Positions 7,356 through 16,763 of a stretch of 64,000 nucleotides of DNA are shown here, one piece after another. The stretch lies in assembly GCA_052246295.1 (NCBI GenBank), contig JBQQCO010000001.1; one strand, given 5' to 3'. The stretch comes from Piscibacillus sp052246295 (GTDB lineage Bacteria; Bacillota; Bacilli; Bacillales; Alkalibacillaceae). Made by a program: the position numbers and the translations under genes. Position 1 is the stretch's first letter. Each line of letters begins with the position of its first letter. Below the pieces are notes generated by a model. That model saw only the letters and a list, made by a program, of their open reading frames with translations, made no database searches and had not been told where the DNA came from.

Positions 7356-10247
7356 TCACTCATCTCTAATATACTTAAACAACTTATACTCAACCGGTTC
7401 TTCTAGCAACAAATTCATATGAACAACCGGAATTTCCTTCCCGTGTTTATCCAACATACGATCTTCTACTACAGTAGATTGATCTGGTTTTGCTCTACCT
7501 AAATAATAAAAATCCTTACCTTCATCGTCATCTTTTTTGATGAATATATGGATATCGAGTCCATTCTCTTCAGCTTGTATGATCTTCTGGACTTCTTTGG
7601 ATTTTAATGTTCTATTACTACGCGTGTACCATTTGAAAACTTCAGGACTAATTAATTCATCGCCATAATCGATACTAGATTCAACGTCTTCCTTATGATA
7701 GGTCACAAATATTGGACATGTTCCGTGTTTTACTTTATAGCCATATACTGTGGAGCTTTCATCTTGTTCCCAATTTAAAAGCTTACAAGCATCTTTTCTT
7801 GAGTATTTTTCATATAAAGTAAAAGGTTCATCGCAGCGGTACCCTTTTGTCTTCTCTTTTGACGTTTCTAAAATGTCCAGTACTAATTTTTTGAAGTACT
7901 CATTGTTGTTAATAGCCCTTAATATTCCGGGGTTAAGAGTAAAGGTTTTTCCGTTATATTCTATGATTGAATCTCCACCGTACTTTTTAATATCGTTACT
8001 CTTGAAAAAGGATAAGCTATATATACTTTTAACAGATTCAATTAAGTCGTCATCTGTCTGACAACCCAGCTCATAAAGTCTATTAATATAGGCACTTTTA
8101 TTTATCTCACCATTTCTTATTACTAATTCAAGAAGAGCTATTTCATGAAGCCGTTTACCATTAATCAATTCTTTAGACAACATGGTTAACACTTTATATT
8201 CGTGTATGTCTATAGGTGGCAGCTCCTTTTCTTTTACCTTTAATAAAAAATCATAGTAATTATCGTATTTATCAACTATTACTTCTGGATCAATAGAGTT
8301 GTTCTTCCAAAAGTCGATTAAATAAGGAGTCTTACCCAATTTGTTCTTCAGTTGTTTAAACTCATCTTTTAATATTTTTAGTTGTGATAAATTTTCATTA
8401 TTAATAGAGTCATAGATTCTTTTCTTAGCAACCTCTTCAAAGTTAATCGTTGACACACCAGTAATGTAACTTGTATCAACTGTTTTACGCCTTATATTAT
8501 CCTTGTTTTGCGAACGATCCCCAGAGAGGGCAACCGGAATTAAGTAATTCTTTTTGTAATTACCAATAAAATCAATAATTGTGACAAACTCTTTAGTATC
8601 ATGCTTTCTCAAGCCGCGACCTAATTGCTGAACAAAGATTATACTCGATTGAGTCTGTCTTAACATGACCACTTGGTTAATACTTGGGATATCTATACCT
8701 TCATTAAAAATATCAACCGTTAAAATGTAATCTAACTCTTCATTTTCCAGTTTTTCAACACAATCAAGTCGATATTCTTGTGAATCATCTCCCGTTAGTG
8801 CTACCGTTCTTAAACCTCTGTCATTCAATAATTCAGAAAGCTTCTTAGCTTCATCTTTTCTACTACAGAACATTAAACCTCTAACTTTCTTACCGGAATA
8901 CCCATAATAGTTAACTTTATCTAGTATGTGGTCAACCCGCTCATTAGTTACAAGTTTAGCAAGCCGTGTTGTTTCATCAATTGTTTCACCATTAATTTCA
9001 AAATCCGTCACACCAAAATAATGAAATGGACAAAGCATATCCTCTTCCAAAGCTTCTTGTAACCGTATTTCATATGCAATGTTGTAATCAAATAACTCAT
9101 AAATATTAAAATCATCTGTTCTCTCTGGAGTCGCTGTCATCCCCATCAAAAACTCTGGTTCAAAATAATCTATGACTTTTTGGTAAGACTTCGCACCTGC
9201 TTTGTGTACTTCATCAACCAATATATAGTCAAACGAACTCGGGTCAAGAGATGTTAAAGTTTCATCTTTAGAAATCGATTGAATCGTTGCAAATAAATAT
9301 CTAGCATTAAGGTCCTTGCTTGAACCACTTAAGAATCCGTAATCCTCGTCTTTACCACCCAATATTGTTCTAAAGTCCTCTTTGGCCTTCTTTAAAATCT
9401 GCTCTCTATGAACAATAAATAGCATTCGCTTTGGCGCATATTTTCTTACATCAAAAGCAGATAAAAACGTTTTCCCAGTTCCTGTTGCTGATACGACTAA
9501 TCCTTTATCATGCCCAGCATCTCTTACTGCTTGAATCTCACTTAATGCAGCAACCTGCATTTTATTTGGTTTTATTTCCATGGATTTCTCAATTGAATTA
9601 ACTTGATAAGCTTCAGGCAACTCTATGACTTTATCAACATACTCTTCTTTGGACATAGGTTGATACTGCTTCTCATAACTTTCAATCCACTTATTTGTTA
9701 ATGGTTGAGCAGAATTCCATATCTCCTCAAATTGGTTTTTGAAGTGATTAATCAAATCACCATTATCATAAGAAGTTAGTTTCACATTCCACTCATGGTT
9801 AACCTTCAACGCTTGAGCTGTTAAGTTTGAGCTTCCTATGATCAGTGAGTGATACGAGTCATGCTCGAATATGTACCCTTTCGCATGGAAACCTTCCACA
9901 TCTGTTAGTCGCACCTCAACATTAGTAACTTTTAATAATTCTTTAAATACTTTTGGTTGATTAAAGTGTAAAAACGTAGATGTGAGGATTTTTCCATTTA
10001 TACCTTTTCTTTTAAGGTCCAGCAGCAATGATTTCAGTGTTGCTAGACCACTTTCTGTTATGAAGGCAACAGAAAATATAAACGTATTACAGTTCTCTAA
10101 CTCCTCATGAAACGTAGAAAGAACGCTTTCTTTACTCTTTTGATTATTTATTAATAATTGCGGTTCATATCTATTCGTACTCTTTACATTCCGATCAATA
10201 AACCCTTTTCTTAAAGAGCTTTCAATATCTTTAATCAATTCCTCCAT
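7356..10247 (-). CDS. PLD-nuclease / SF2 helicase / DUF3427 fusion
   Basis: 963 residues. Residues about 40-190 form a phospholipase-D-like nuclease half (FHAKGYIFEHD for the HxK motif, then GSSNLTA). A superfamily 2 helicase core follows, with Walker A SATGTGKTF near 260, DEVH box ILVDEVHKAG near 345, TATPERTDD, and motif VI QQLGRGLRKHD near 540. The C-terminal third (about 810-955) looks like DUF3427. A single HxK domain would need dimerisation to make an active PLD site. Such fusions occur in phage-defence islands. It is cotranscribed with the Nudix gene, which ends 21 bases upstream. Function is inferred as nucleic-acid surveillance; the activity itself is well supported by motifs. Confidence 0.85.
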   Translation of the reverse strand: MEELIKDIESSLRKGFIDRNVKSTNRYEPQLLINNQKSKESVLSTFHEELENCNTFIFSVAFITESGLATLKSLLLDLKRKGINGKILTSTFLHFNQPKVFKELLKVTNVEVRLTDVEGFHAKGYIFEHDSYHSLIIGSSNLTAQALKVNHEWNVKLTSYDNGDLINHFKNQFEEIWNSAQPLTNKWIESYEKQYQPMSKEEYVDKVIELPEAYQVNSIEKSMEIKPNKMQVAALSEIQAVRDAGHDKGLVVSATGTGKTFLSAFDVRKYAPKRMLFIVHREQILKKAKEDFRTILGGKDEDYGFLSGSSKDLNARYLFATIQSISKDETLTSLDPSSFDYILVDEVHKAGAKSYQKVIDYFEPEFLMGMTATPERTDDFNIYELFDYNIAYEIRLQEALEEDMLCPFHYFGVTDFEINGETIDETTRLAKLVTNERVDHILDKVNYYGYSGKKVRGLMFCSRKDEAKKLSELLNDRGLRTVALTGDDSQEYRLDCVEKLENEELDYILTVDIFNEGIDIPSINQVVMLRQTQSSIIFVQQLGRGLRKHDTKEFVTIIDFIGNYKKNYLIPVALSGDRSQNKDNIRRKTVDTSYITGVSTINFEEVAKKRIYDSINNENLSQLKILKDEFKQLKNKLGKTPYLIDFWKNNSIDPEVIVDKYDNYYDFLLKVKEKELPPIDIHEYKVLTMLSKELINGKRLHEIALLELVIRNGEINKSAYINRLYELGCQTDDDLIESVKSIYSLSFFKSNDIKKYGGDSIIEYNGKTFTLNPGILRAINNNEYFKKLVLDILETSKEKTKGYRCDEPFTLYEKYSRKDACKLLNWEQDESSTVYGYKVKHGTCPIFVTYHKEDVESSIDYGDELISPEVFKWYTRSNRTLKSKEVQKIIQAEENGLDIHIFIKKDDDEGKDFYYLGRAKPDQSTVVEDRMLDKHGKEIPVVHMNLLLEEPVEYKLFKYIRDE

Positions 10248-10268
10248 TGCAATATCACCCTCACAAAC

Positions 10269-10679
10269 CTAGTACTTTTCAATTATAAGTTGATCCCGTT
10301 CAATTTTCTTTATTGCTGGTATATCTGCAGGTGCCCAGTCCAATTTAGAGAGTTCCTCAGGTTTTAACCATTTAATACTTTCATGTTCTGTTAAAATTGG
10401 TTCACCACTAACAAGTTTGCAGTAGTACGTGGTTAAATGGACAATTCCAAAATCATATTCATATACCGTATGTTCAACCTTTTCTCCTATTTCTACTTCA
10501 CATTTGAATTCTTCATTAATTTCACGAATCAAAGCATCTTGAGGAGACTCATTTTTTTCAATTTTACCACCTGGGAATTCCCACTTTAATGCTAGGGTCG
10601 AGTCAATCCCCCTTTGTGCGCATAAAATTTTCCCATCTTTTATAATTACTGCCCCAACCACAAATATGTCTTTTTTCAT
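10269..10679 (-). CDS. Nudix (deoxy)nucleoside triphosphate pyrophosphohydrolase
   Basis: 136 residues of MutT/NudG type. The Nudix box is GGKIEKNESPQDALI then REINEEF, with REXXEE intact, but the glycine after EE is replaced by lysine. Family members hydrolyse damaged or non-canonical (d)NTPs to the monophosphate. It is the promoter-proximal gene of a two-gene operon with the helicase, preceded by GGAGG at 10687-10691 and a TATAAT box at 10722-10727. The tight pairing with a helicase/nuclease suggests a nucleotide-handling step in the same system and not simple housekeeping. Confidence 0.85.
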   Translation of the reverse strand: MKKDIFVVGAVIIKDGKILCAQRGIDSTLALKWEFPGGKIEKNESPQDALIREINEEFKCEVEIGEKVEHTVYEYDFGIVHLTTYYCKLVSGEPILTEHESIKWLKPEELSKLDWAPADIPAIKKIERDQLIIEKY

Positions 10680-10832
10680 TTTTATTCCTCCGAACTTAAT
10701 TAGCAGTTAATACCTTTTATTATTATAACAAAATGTGAATATTAAGATAAAACAACCATTTTTCCACTGTTTTACCGATTTCAACCCAAATTATGTTAAA
10801 ATAATGTCAACTTATGTTAGAAGGTGACGTTT
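10680..10832. promoter_or_regulatory. Divergent promoter region between the two helicase operons
   Basis: This AT-rich stretch serves both operons. On the minus strand a TATAAT box is at 10722-10727. On the plus strand TTAAAATAAT near 10794-10803 is a plausible -10. TATGTTA occurs twice (about 10791-10797 and 10813-10819), bracketing the plus-strand start region, and could be a shared operator. No convincing -35 boxes were found. Confidence 0.4.
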
Positions 10833-12743
10833 ATGGCACAGACCGTACCAGAGGTAATTAAACGAACAGCTACAGCTGGTGAGCGTCTATTATTTCATAC
10901 ATTAAAAAATTACTTACCAGACGACTATCTGGTTTACTACGAACCTGAGATTCACGGCAGACGACCTGACTTTGTCATTATAGGCCCTGATCTTGGGTTA
11001 ATTGTGCTTGAAGTTAAGGACTGGACGATAGGAACGATTGTCCAGGCGACGAAAGACGAATGGACTATATTTGGTAAAAATCAGCAACAAGCTTTTGAGA
11101 AAAACCCATATAAAAAAGCAGAAGAATTCACTTTCCATATTATGAATTTCTTAAAACAAGATACGAATCTTATCCAAACTGAAGGCCGCAATATGCATAA
11201 GCTAAAATTTCCTTGTGGGTATGGGGCTGTCTTTACACGTCTAAATACGACTGATATGACAAAGCATTCTTTATACAACGTGATCAGTCCACAATTCTGC
11301 CTGGCACGTAATGAAATTGACCCTGACAATGAAGATTTTTCGGAAGAAGTGTTAATTGAGAAGATTATTAATATGTTTAAAATTCCATTCAGGTTGCGTG
11401 AACCTTTGAGTAACGATGATATTAATGCCATTAGAGGCAACCTACTCCCTGAGGTTAGGATTAGTGCTGACTATCGGGAGCCTGTACCACACCAAGACCA
11501 AATTTTACTTTCAATGCACAATCTTAAAACGATGGATATTCACCAAGAGAATTACGCGAAGAATATTGGGGATAAAAATAGACTTATCCGTGGTGTCGCT
11601 GGTAGTGGTAAAACACTTATCCTCGCAACTAGGGCAGCCTTATTAGCTAGGGAAAACCCTGATTGGAATATCTTAGTTCTGTGTTACAACATTTCACTCT
11701 CAAGATACCTTCAACAGCTGATCGATATAAAAGTCCAGGAAGTGCAACAAGAAGGCAAGCAAGCATCTCTATTTGAATCAGACGAAGAACAGACATCTGA
11801 AGGTAAAATTGACGTTTATAACTTTCACTCTTTACTTAAAAACAAGCTTAGGGTTAGTGAACAACAACTACCGAATTTAATCGAAACGTTAAAGTCGAAT
11901 AACCAGCTCATAGAAAAATACGATGCTGTGTTAATTGATGAAGGGCAGGACTTTAAACAAGAATGGCTTCAGCTTGTGAGTTATCTCTTGAACCCTAGTA
12001 CTCAGTCCTTACTGTTAGTAGAAGACCGAGCCCAGGAGATCTATAAACGAAAACGCACTTATGTTCAAGACACCGGACTTAACTTTCAAGGACGATCTAA
12101 AATCTTGTCGATTAACTATCGTAACACTCAACAAATTGTTCGATTTGCATGGGAGTTCTATAAAAGAAATTCAACTCTTAAAGACAAGGTTGTCGAGCAA
12201 GGGTTTGAAGGCGAGATCATAGCACCAAAAACCACACCAAGAAAAGGGCCAGAGCCATTCATCTATCAAGCTAATAACTTTCAAGACGAAATGCAGAAAA
12301 TATCACAAATCATTAAGAAGTTACACGAAAAAGAAAAAGTCCCTTACGACGAGATGGTCATCTTATATCGCGTAAAGAGGCTATCATCTAAGGATTATAT
12401 TGGAACCATCCAACACACCTTAAAACAACAAGACATTCCACACTACTGGATCAGCGAAAATCCAGAATCTAAACGTAACTATGTCAAAAACGACCAACAA
12501 GTCAAAATCAGTACTATTGAATCCAGTAAAGGACTCGATTTCCAAGCTGTGTTCATCGTCAATGTTGATAACATGCCATTCTTTTTGGAAGAAGATGAGA
12601 ACAGAGAAGCTTCACTGTTGTACATCGCAATGACCAGAGCCCATAAATACCTGTCGTTGAGTTATTCTGGCGAATCAAAGTTTACGGAGTATTTGGATGA
12701 GATAAAAGATGAGATGAAGAAGGAAAAAAGGGATAGTGTGTGA
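10833..12743 (+). CDS. NERD nuclease-domain / UvrD-type superfamily 1 helicase
   Basis: 636 residues. The N-terminal NERD domain (about 15-130) has PDFVIIGPDLGLIVLEVKDW, the D...ExK pattern of restriction-like nucleases. The SF1 helicase core follows: Walker A GVAGSGKTLIL near 245, motif II LIDEGQDFKQEW near 373, motif III LLVEDRAQEIY, motif IV-like NYRNTQQI, motif V STIESSKGLDFQAVF, and motif VI LYIAMTRAHKYLS near 610. The ATG at 10833 is used, with AGAAGGTG six bases upstream; a GTG at 10824 lies inside that site. It faces the PLD helicase operon and is followed 11 bases later by a MazG-like gene. Confidence 0.85.
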   Translation: MAQTVPEVIKRTATAGERLLFHTLKNYLPDDYLVYYEPEIHGRRPDFVIIGPDLGLIVLEVKDWTIGTIVQATKDEWTIFGKNQQQAFEKNPYKKAEEFTFHIMNFLKQDTNLIQTEGRNMHKLKFPCGYGAVFTRLNTTDMTKHSLYNVISPQFCLARNEIDPDNEDFSEEVLIEKIINMFKIPFRLREPLSNDDINAIRGNLLPEVRISADYREPVPHQDQILLSMHNLKTMDIHQENYAKNIGDKNRLIRGVAGSGKTLILATRAALLARENPDWNILVLCYNISLSRYLQQLIDIKVQEVQQEGKQASLFESDEEQTSEGKIDVYNFHSLLKNKLRVSEQQLPNLIETLKSNNQLIEKYDAVLIDEGQDFKQEWLQLVSYLLNPSTQSLLLVEDRAQEIYKRKRTYVQDTGLNFQGRSKILSINYRNTQQIVRFAWEFYKRNSTLKDKVVEQGFEGEIIAPKTTPRKGPEPFIYQANNFQDEMQKISQIIKKLHEKEKVPYDEMVILYRVKRLSSKDYIGTIQHTLKQQDIPHYWISENPESKRNYVKNDQQVKISTIESSKGLDFQAVFIVNVDNMPFFLEEDENREASLLYIAMTRAHKYLSLSYSGESKFTEYLDEIKDEMKKEKRDSV

Positions 12744-12754
12744 GGAGAGATTAA

Positions 12755-13081
12755 ATGCCAATCTATAACAAACTAGTTAGAGATAAAATCCCTGAAATTA
12801 TTGCAAAACAAGGGTTAAATTATGACACTCGAATTCTAAATGACCAAGAGTACGAGAAAGAACTTAAGAATAAGCTAACTGAAGAAATGAACGAATACCT
12901 TGAAAGCGAGGATAACAACTCTTCACTAGAAGAACTAGCAGATGTGTTAGAAATTATTCACTCGCTCTCTCAAATACACGGCGGATCGATTGATAAAGTT
13001 GAAGAAATCAGAAAACAAAAGGCTAAAGAGCGTGGTGGATTTAAAGATAAAATATACTTAATCGAAGTTAAAGATTCATAA
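12755..13081 (+). CDS. MazG-like nucleotide pyrophosphohydrolase
   Basis: 108 residues of the all-alpha NTP pyrophosphohydrolase type, beginning YNKLVRDKIPEII, as in many Gram-positive phosphoribosyl-ATP pyrophosphohydrolase-like proteins. The metal-binding pattern is EEMNEYLES followed by EELADVLEI, giving ExxE and ExxD pairs. These enzymes cleave NTPs or dNTPs to the monophosphate and pyrophosphate. It has a GAGGAGA ribosome site and is 11 bases behind the NERD helicase, so the two are translated from one message. Substrate is unknown. Confidence 0.8.
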   Translation: MPIYNKLVRDKIPEIIAKQGLNYDTRILNDQEYEKELKNKLTEEMNEYLESEDNNSSLEELADVLEIIHSLSQIHGGSIDKVEEIRKQKAKERGGFKDKIYLIEVKDS

Positions 13082-13092
13082 CCTTAAAACAA

Positions 13093-13118
13093 TGACTCCA
13101 AAAAAGCTTTTGGAGTCA
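13093..13118. terminator. Bidirectional terminator
   Basis: Arms TGACTCCAAAA (13093-13103) and TTTTGGAGTCA (13108-13118) with loop AAGC. It separates the plus-strand MazG-like gene from the convergent minus-strand HNH partner gene and is flanked by AT-rich tracts on both sides. Confidence 0.75.
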
Positions 13119-13120
13119 TA

Positions 13121-14125
13121 TTATTTATTATTCAATAGTTCAATTCGTTTAATCCATGCGGAAAACCTATCACGGTTCCTATCAAACCATTGATTACATA
13201 ATATTAGTTTTCTTTCTTTTATATAATAAGGTTTAGAGTAGTACCTAGAATATCCTTTGATTATTCTGCGATCATTGACTGATTCACCATTTTCAATTTC
13301 ACGGAAAAATTCGTAGTTTATACCGAAAACGTCTTTAGAATACTTTAGATCTTTGAGATTATCAATCTCTTCATCCTTTAATAGACCTTGCATTATTAAT
13401 TCATCTAGCTTACGCCTCACAAAGTTCCCTACTTTTTCCTCATTACCATCATTCATATTTTGCTCTAAGCTTATTTCATCATTTTGTCCAAATAAATTGT
13501 ACAATTGCATACTTCTCATAAATAACTCTGATGTATCAGAAATTGAACTTTGGTGATCTAATACCTTATTAAAAATTTCTTCCTCAAAGTCATTGTTTAT
13601 TATTAATGAGAATTCATAGGAAAGATTTAGTGTAGCAAAAAAATCATTTAATTCTTCTATACAAGGAATCAATAGCTGATAAGTTGCTTTATGAACCTTT
13701 GGTGATGCAAAGATGATATTAGCTTTACTTACATTAAAGAAACCATAGATAATCATAGCGCTTCTTACTAACTTCTTTAATACTCGAGCAACAGTCTTCT
13801 CCTTAGATCCATATTGTAATCCATTCTCATGAAAAGCAACATCTATTCCATATATATTTTCAATGCCATCTTTTATTTCAGTTCCTATAGCATCAAGTTC
13901 ACCTTGTTGAATTAACTGTAAATAAGAGCTGTTTTTCTTAAACAAGTCCAAGTTATATTTTTCTGTAAAAATACGGTCTGTTTCTTTCATTATGTATTCT
14001 AATGCTTTCTCATTACCTAACTCCCATGAGTTAATTGATGGCTTCCAATTTAATTGCACTAGCTGACAGTTCTTTTCATGTCTTAACCATGAGAGCATTA
14101 TAGACTCTCCAATATCTACCTTCAT
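13121..14125 (-). CDS. Unknown partner of the HNH endonuclease
   Basis: 334 residues, soluble, rich in charged and aromatic residues, with no motif I recognise. A helical stretch with KTVARVLKKLVRSAMIIYGFF (about 109-129) precedes a mixed alpha/beta region. The C-terminal part is basic and aromatic (KGYSRYYSKPYYIKERKL), as if to bind nucleic acid. It starts 31 bases after the HNH gene on the same strand, so the two form a unit. GGGGG seven bases upstream supports the ATG at 14125; an internal ATG at 14098 is possible. Likely an accessory or specificity subunit, by context only. Confidence 0.6.
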   Translation of the reverse strand: MKVDIGESIMLSWLRHEKNCQLVQLNWKPSINSWELGNEKALEYIMKETDRIFTEKYNLDLFKKNSSYLQLIQQGELDAIGTEIKDGIENIYGIDVAFHENGLQYGSKEKTVARVLKKLVRSAMIIYGFFNVSKANIIFASPKVHKATYQLLIPCIEELNDFFATLNLSYEFSLIINNDFEEEIFNKVLDHQSSISDTSELFMRSMQLYNLFGQNDEISLEQNMNDGNEEKVGNFVRRKLDELIMQGLLKDEEIDNLKDLKYSKDVFGINYEFFREIENGESVNDRRIIKGYSRYYSKPYYIKERKLILCNQWFDRNRDRFSAWIKRIELLNNK

Positions 14126-14156
14126 AACTAGACCCCCGTATTATTTATGAATAGGT

Positions 14157-15164
14157 TCACCCTCTATTAGGCACCCAAATCTCATCAAACCCATTTTTAA
14201 TTGAATAATCATATAGCAAAATAATTTTTTTATCTTTGTAGTTTTGAAGCACTTCTTGTTGTGACTCTTGAACTTTGTTCTTTAGTTCTTCGTTACGATC
14301 TATGATTAAGCTTAAATAACCACGCTCAGGGAGCTTATCACGTTTTGTGTTATTACAACTTCTGCAAGAAAGGACTAAATTCCAAATTTGATCTGATTGT
14401 ACAAAGGACCACGGTATGAAGTGGTCCACTTCAGTTTGACTATTCTCTTTGGATAAATCTTTTCCACAATAAAAACAACTTGATTCGAAGTAATGTAATA
14501 AGATTTCCTCAAACGGTTTAAGAGAACTCCTCTTCGCAACCGTTTCGACCTTACCCAATAAATAATTAATATTAGGTACTTCATTTAGTTCTTCAATCAT
14601 CTTAGCCATATGGTAGTTTGTTAGGTTAACCAATAAAAGTTGATATCTCATCATAAATTGATGTACTGCTTGTTTCAATTTGAAATATTCTCTCTTGTGA
14701 TCAAAGGCATAGAACTGACCATTTGTGTCACCATACAAAGCTCCAAAGACATTGGTTTTCATCGTAGACTTTATCTTGGAAACTAAACTCAATTGAAGAT
14801 CTGCATTTAGCTTATCAAAACTAAACTCATTAGGTATTAAATGTTTCTTCTGAAATTCCAATATGTCGGTTACGGCTTTAGCATTCCTAGTTCCTCTGTT
14901 TTGCTTCACTAAATCATGTTGAACGACTAAATTCCAGTAAACTTTCGTAAATCCATAAGCCAACTGATCATAAGTTAGTTCATAGTCATCATTAATTTGA
15001 TACAAGTTTTCGATAATTGATTTGATGAGAGCATACTTATAAGTAGATGATTTAGCAGACTTTGGTGAAAGTACAATGGTGAAAATCCTCCAAATCTCCT
15101 CATCTGTTAGGTATGATTCATTCAATTCTCCAACTTTTAATTTGTGGCTCATAGTATCACTCAC
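14157..15164 (-). CDS. HNH endonuclease
   Basis: 335 residues. The HNH/zinc site is near the middle-to-C-terminal part (about 233-280): CFYCGKDLSKEN, then TEVDHFIPWSF, NLVLSC, and CRSCNNTKRDKLP. This gives two CxxC pairs around the DH catalytic dyad and the Asn. The N-terminal 220 residues are helical and of unknown fold. The start is uncertain: GTG at 15164 or ATG at 15152, both with weak ribosome sites. The protein is at the outer edge of the helicase island and precedes the partner gene. Probably a restriction or abortive-defence nuclease. Confidence 0.8.
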   Translation of the reverse strand: MSDTMSHKLKVGELNESYLTDEEIWRIFTIVLSPKSAKSSTYKYALIKSIIENLYQINDDYELTYDQLAYGFTKVYWNLVVQHDLVKQNRGTRNAKAVTDILEFQKKHLIPNEFSFDKLNADLQLSLVSKIKSTMKTNVFGALYGDTNGQFYAFDHKREYFKLKQAVHQFMMRYQLLLVNLTNYHMAKMIEELNEVPNINYLLGKVETVAKRSSLKPFEEILLHYFESSCFYCGKDLSKENSQTEVDHFIPWSFVQSDQIWNLVLSCRSCNNTKRDKLPERGYLSLIIDRNEELKNKVQESQQEVLQNYKDKKIILLYDYSIKNGFDEIWVPNRG

Positions 15165-15335
15165 ATTTTCTATTTAAATTATTACCTGGTAACTTTTGTA
15201 GTAGATATTTCTTATTTTACCAACACTTTAACAATTATCAAAAAGTCTTCTCAAACATATAGTCTTTTCTCCCTAATACAGTTATACTAATATTTGGAAT
15301 AGTTAGCAAATATTATTTCGAGGAGCGAAAGGGTT

Positions 15336-15542
15336 TTGAAATCATACATAGACCGATATTGGGTATGGATTTTGTTTGTTGTGATTGGAACTAACTTAGC
15401 TTTCTCGATTGTGTCTTATTTCCAAGAAGGTAAAGAAGACATTTCCTACCTAGTGTTCGCATTCATTGGGTTTTTAGGTCTTTTTTCTTTATTAATTATA
15501 GATTATAAGAAACGAAAGGAAGAGCGTGATGAACAAGGTTAA
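15336..15542 (+). CDS. Small two-helix membrane protein
   Basis: 68 residues, TTG start behind AGGAG. Two hydrophobic helices (about 9-30 and 38-58) are followed by a basic tail KKRKEERDEQG. It overlaps the next gene by 14 bases, so the two are translationally coupled. Family not recognised. Confidence 0.6.
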   Translation: MKSYIDRYWVWILFVVIGTNLAFSIVSYFQEGKEDISYLVFAFIGFLGLFSLLIIDYKKRKEERDEQG

Positions 15543-16017
15543 GAAAACAGTTTTGACCACATTATCCATCTTAATCTCCGCATGGATCATTTATGCTCAG
15601 CATAACGCCAGCGCTCAACCCCATGAAGCTGTACAGAAGGCTGCTGATCAAGAAGGAATCCAACTACATGAAACAGCTATTACACATCTTGAGGATGATT
15701 ATGCGTATACATTGTATTACACAGAGGATTCGTATGGTTTTGCATTGTCTGAGAAGAAGATGTTTGGTTGGAAAGTAGTGAATTTCGTTGAAGGTTTACC
15801 AATTACCGAAGCACTAGCGAACAATGGTTATTCGTTTAGTAACGGCATCATGCATGGCATTGTGACATCATTTGTTTCGAGTGTTGAAGTTGGCAATCAA
15901 AGTTCGAATATGCAGTCGGTACCTGGGCATAGCTTACGTGTTTGGTATAACGTGAATGTGACACCAGAGGATGTTGAGAGGATTAAGTTCTTTGATCAAG
16001 ATGGTGGGGAGTTTTAG
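15529..16017 (+). CDS. Secreted or membrane-anchored protein of unknown function
   Basis: About 162 residues. A basic start and one hydrophobic segment (residues 6-24, ending near AQHNASA) read as a signal peptide or anchor. The rest is a soluble extracytoplasmic domain of unknown fold, with FGWKVVNFVEGLP in the middle. The ATG at 15529 follows GAAAGGAAGAG. It is coupled to the preceding small membrane protein, which suggests one envelope unit. Confidence 0.6.
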   Translation: MNKVKKTVLTTLSILISAWIIYAQHNASAQPHEAVQKAADQEGIQLHETAITHLEDDYAYTLYYTEDSYGFALSEKKMFGWKVVNFVEGLPITEALANNGYSFSNGIMHGIVTSFVSSVEVGNQSSNMQSVPGHSLRVWYNVNVTPEDVERIKFFDQDGGEF

Positions 16018-16040
16018 CATATTCAGAAAGGATGATATGA

Positions 16041-16391
16041 ATGAGTGAGAAAATGATTGAACGTATTGATGCCGTCTTCTTACCGGTTTCAAATCTAGAA
16101 GAAACATTAGCATGGTATCAAGAGGTTTTTGGATTTGAACAAGTTTGGCGTAATGAAAAAATGGTTGGACTATATATTGGAAACAACGTCGGTTTCCACT
16201 TAGTTCAAGTATCAGGTTGGGATCCTGATGATCGTTATACACCTATTAACTTCGCAGTTAAGGACGCCGACGATGTAAGACAACAATTAATCGATAAAGG
16301 AGTTAAAGTCTCCGAGTGGCGTCAAGGCCAACCCAAACGTTTTGATTTTTGGGATCATGCCGGAAATACAATAAGTCTAATAGAGTTATAA
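16041..16391 (+). CDS. VOC/glyoxalase-like protein
   Basis: 116 residues of the vicinal-oxygen-chelate fold: the beta-alpha-beta start VFLPVSNLEETLAWYQEVFGF and the ending FWDHAGNTISLIEL are typical. Family members include glyoxalases, extradiol dioxygenases and fosfomycin or bleomycin resistance proteins. Metal ligands (a His at VGFHLVQV and a Glu in SLIEL) are at plausible places. Substrate is unknown. It has a GAAAGGATGAT ribosome site and is followed within 15 bases by the DUF4260 gene. Confidence 0.8.
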   Translation: MSEKMIERIDAVFLPVSNLEETLAWYQEVFGFEQVWRNEKMVGLYIGNNVGFHLVQVSGWDPDDRYTPINFAVKDADDVRQQLIDKGVKVSEWRQGQPKRFDFWDHAGNTISLIEL

Positions 16392-16405
16392 TCGAGGTGA
16401 ATTCA

Positions 16406-16753
16406 TTGAACAAAACCCTATTACACCTAGAAGGGTTAATGGTATTCGTTGCTAGTTTGTACATCTACTATCAACTTGATTTTAGTTGGGTAATGTTTAT
16501 TGTGTTACTGTTAGCACCTGATATTGGGATGCTTGGTTATTTAGTTAACCAGAAAATAGGATCAATCACTTATAACTTATTTCACACTTACCTTGCTCCA
16601 ATCTTATTGATCGTGATTTCCCTCATATTTTCTTCATCTGTCATTCTAGCTCTTTCAATAATTTGGGTCGCACACATTGGGATGGATCGTGCAGTTGGGT
16701 ACGGGCTTAAATCCCCTAATGGATTCAAGGATTCACACTTAACTAGAGTTTAG
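16406..16753 (+). CDS. DUF4260 family membrane protein
   Basis: 115 residues from the TTG at 16406, which has GAGGTG six bases upstream. An upstream ATG at 16349 would overlap the VOC gene by 43 bases and lacks a ribosome site. Four hydrophobic helices are visible, with LAPDIGMLGYLVNQKIGS and HIGMDRAVGYGLK, a pattern I associate with DUF4260. Function unknown. Confidence 0.7.
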   Translation: MNKTLLHLEGLMVFVASLYIYYQLDFSWVMFIVLLLAPDIGMLGYLVNQKIGSITYNLFHTYLAPILLIVISLIFSSSVILALSIIWVAHIGMDRAVGYGLKSPNGFKDSHLTRV

Positions 16754-16763
16754 GAGTGTTTAA

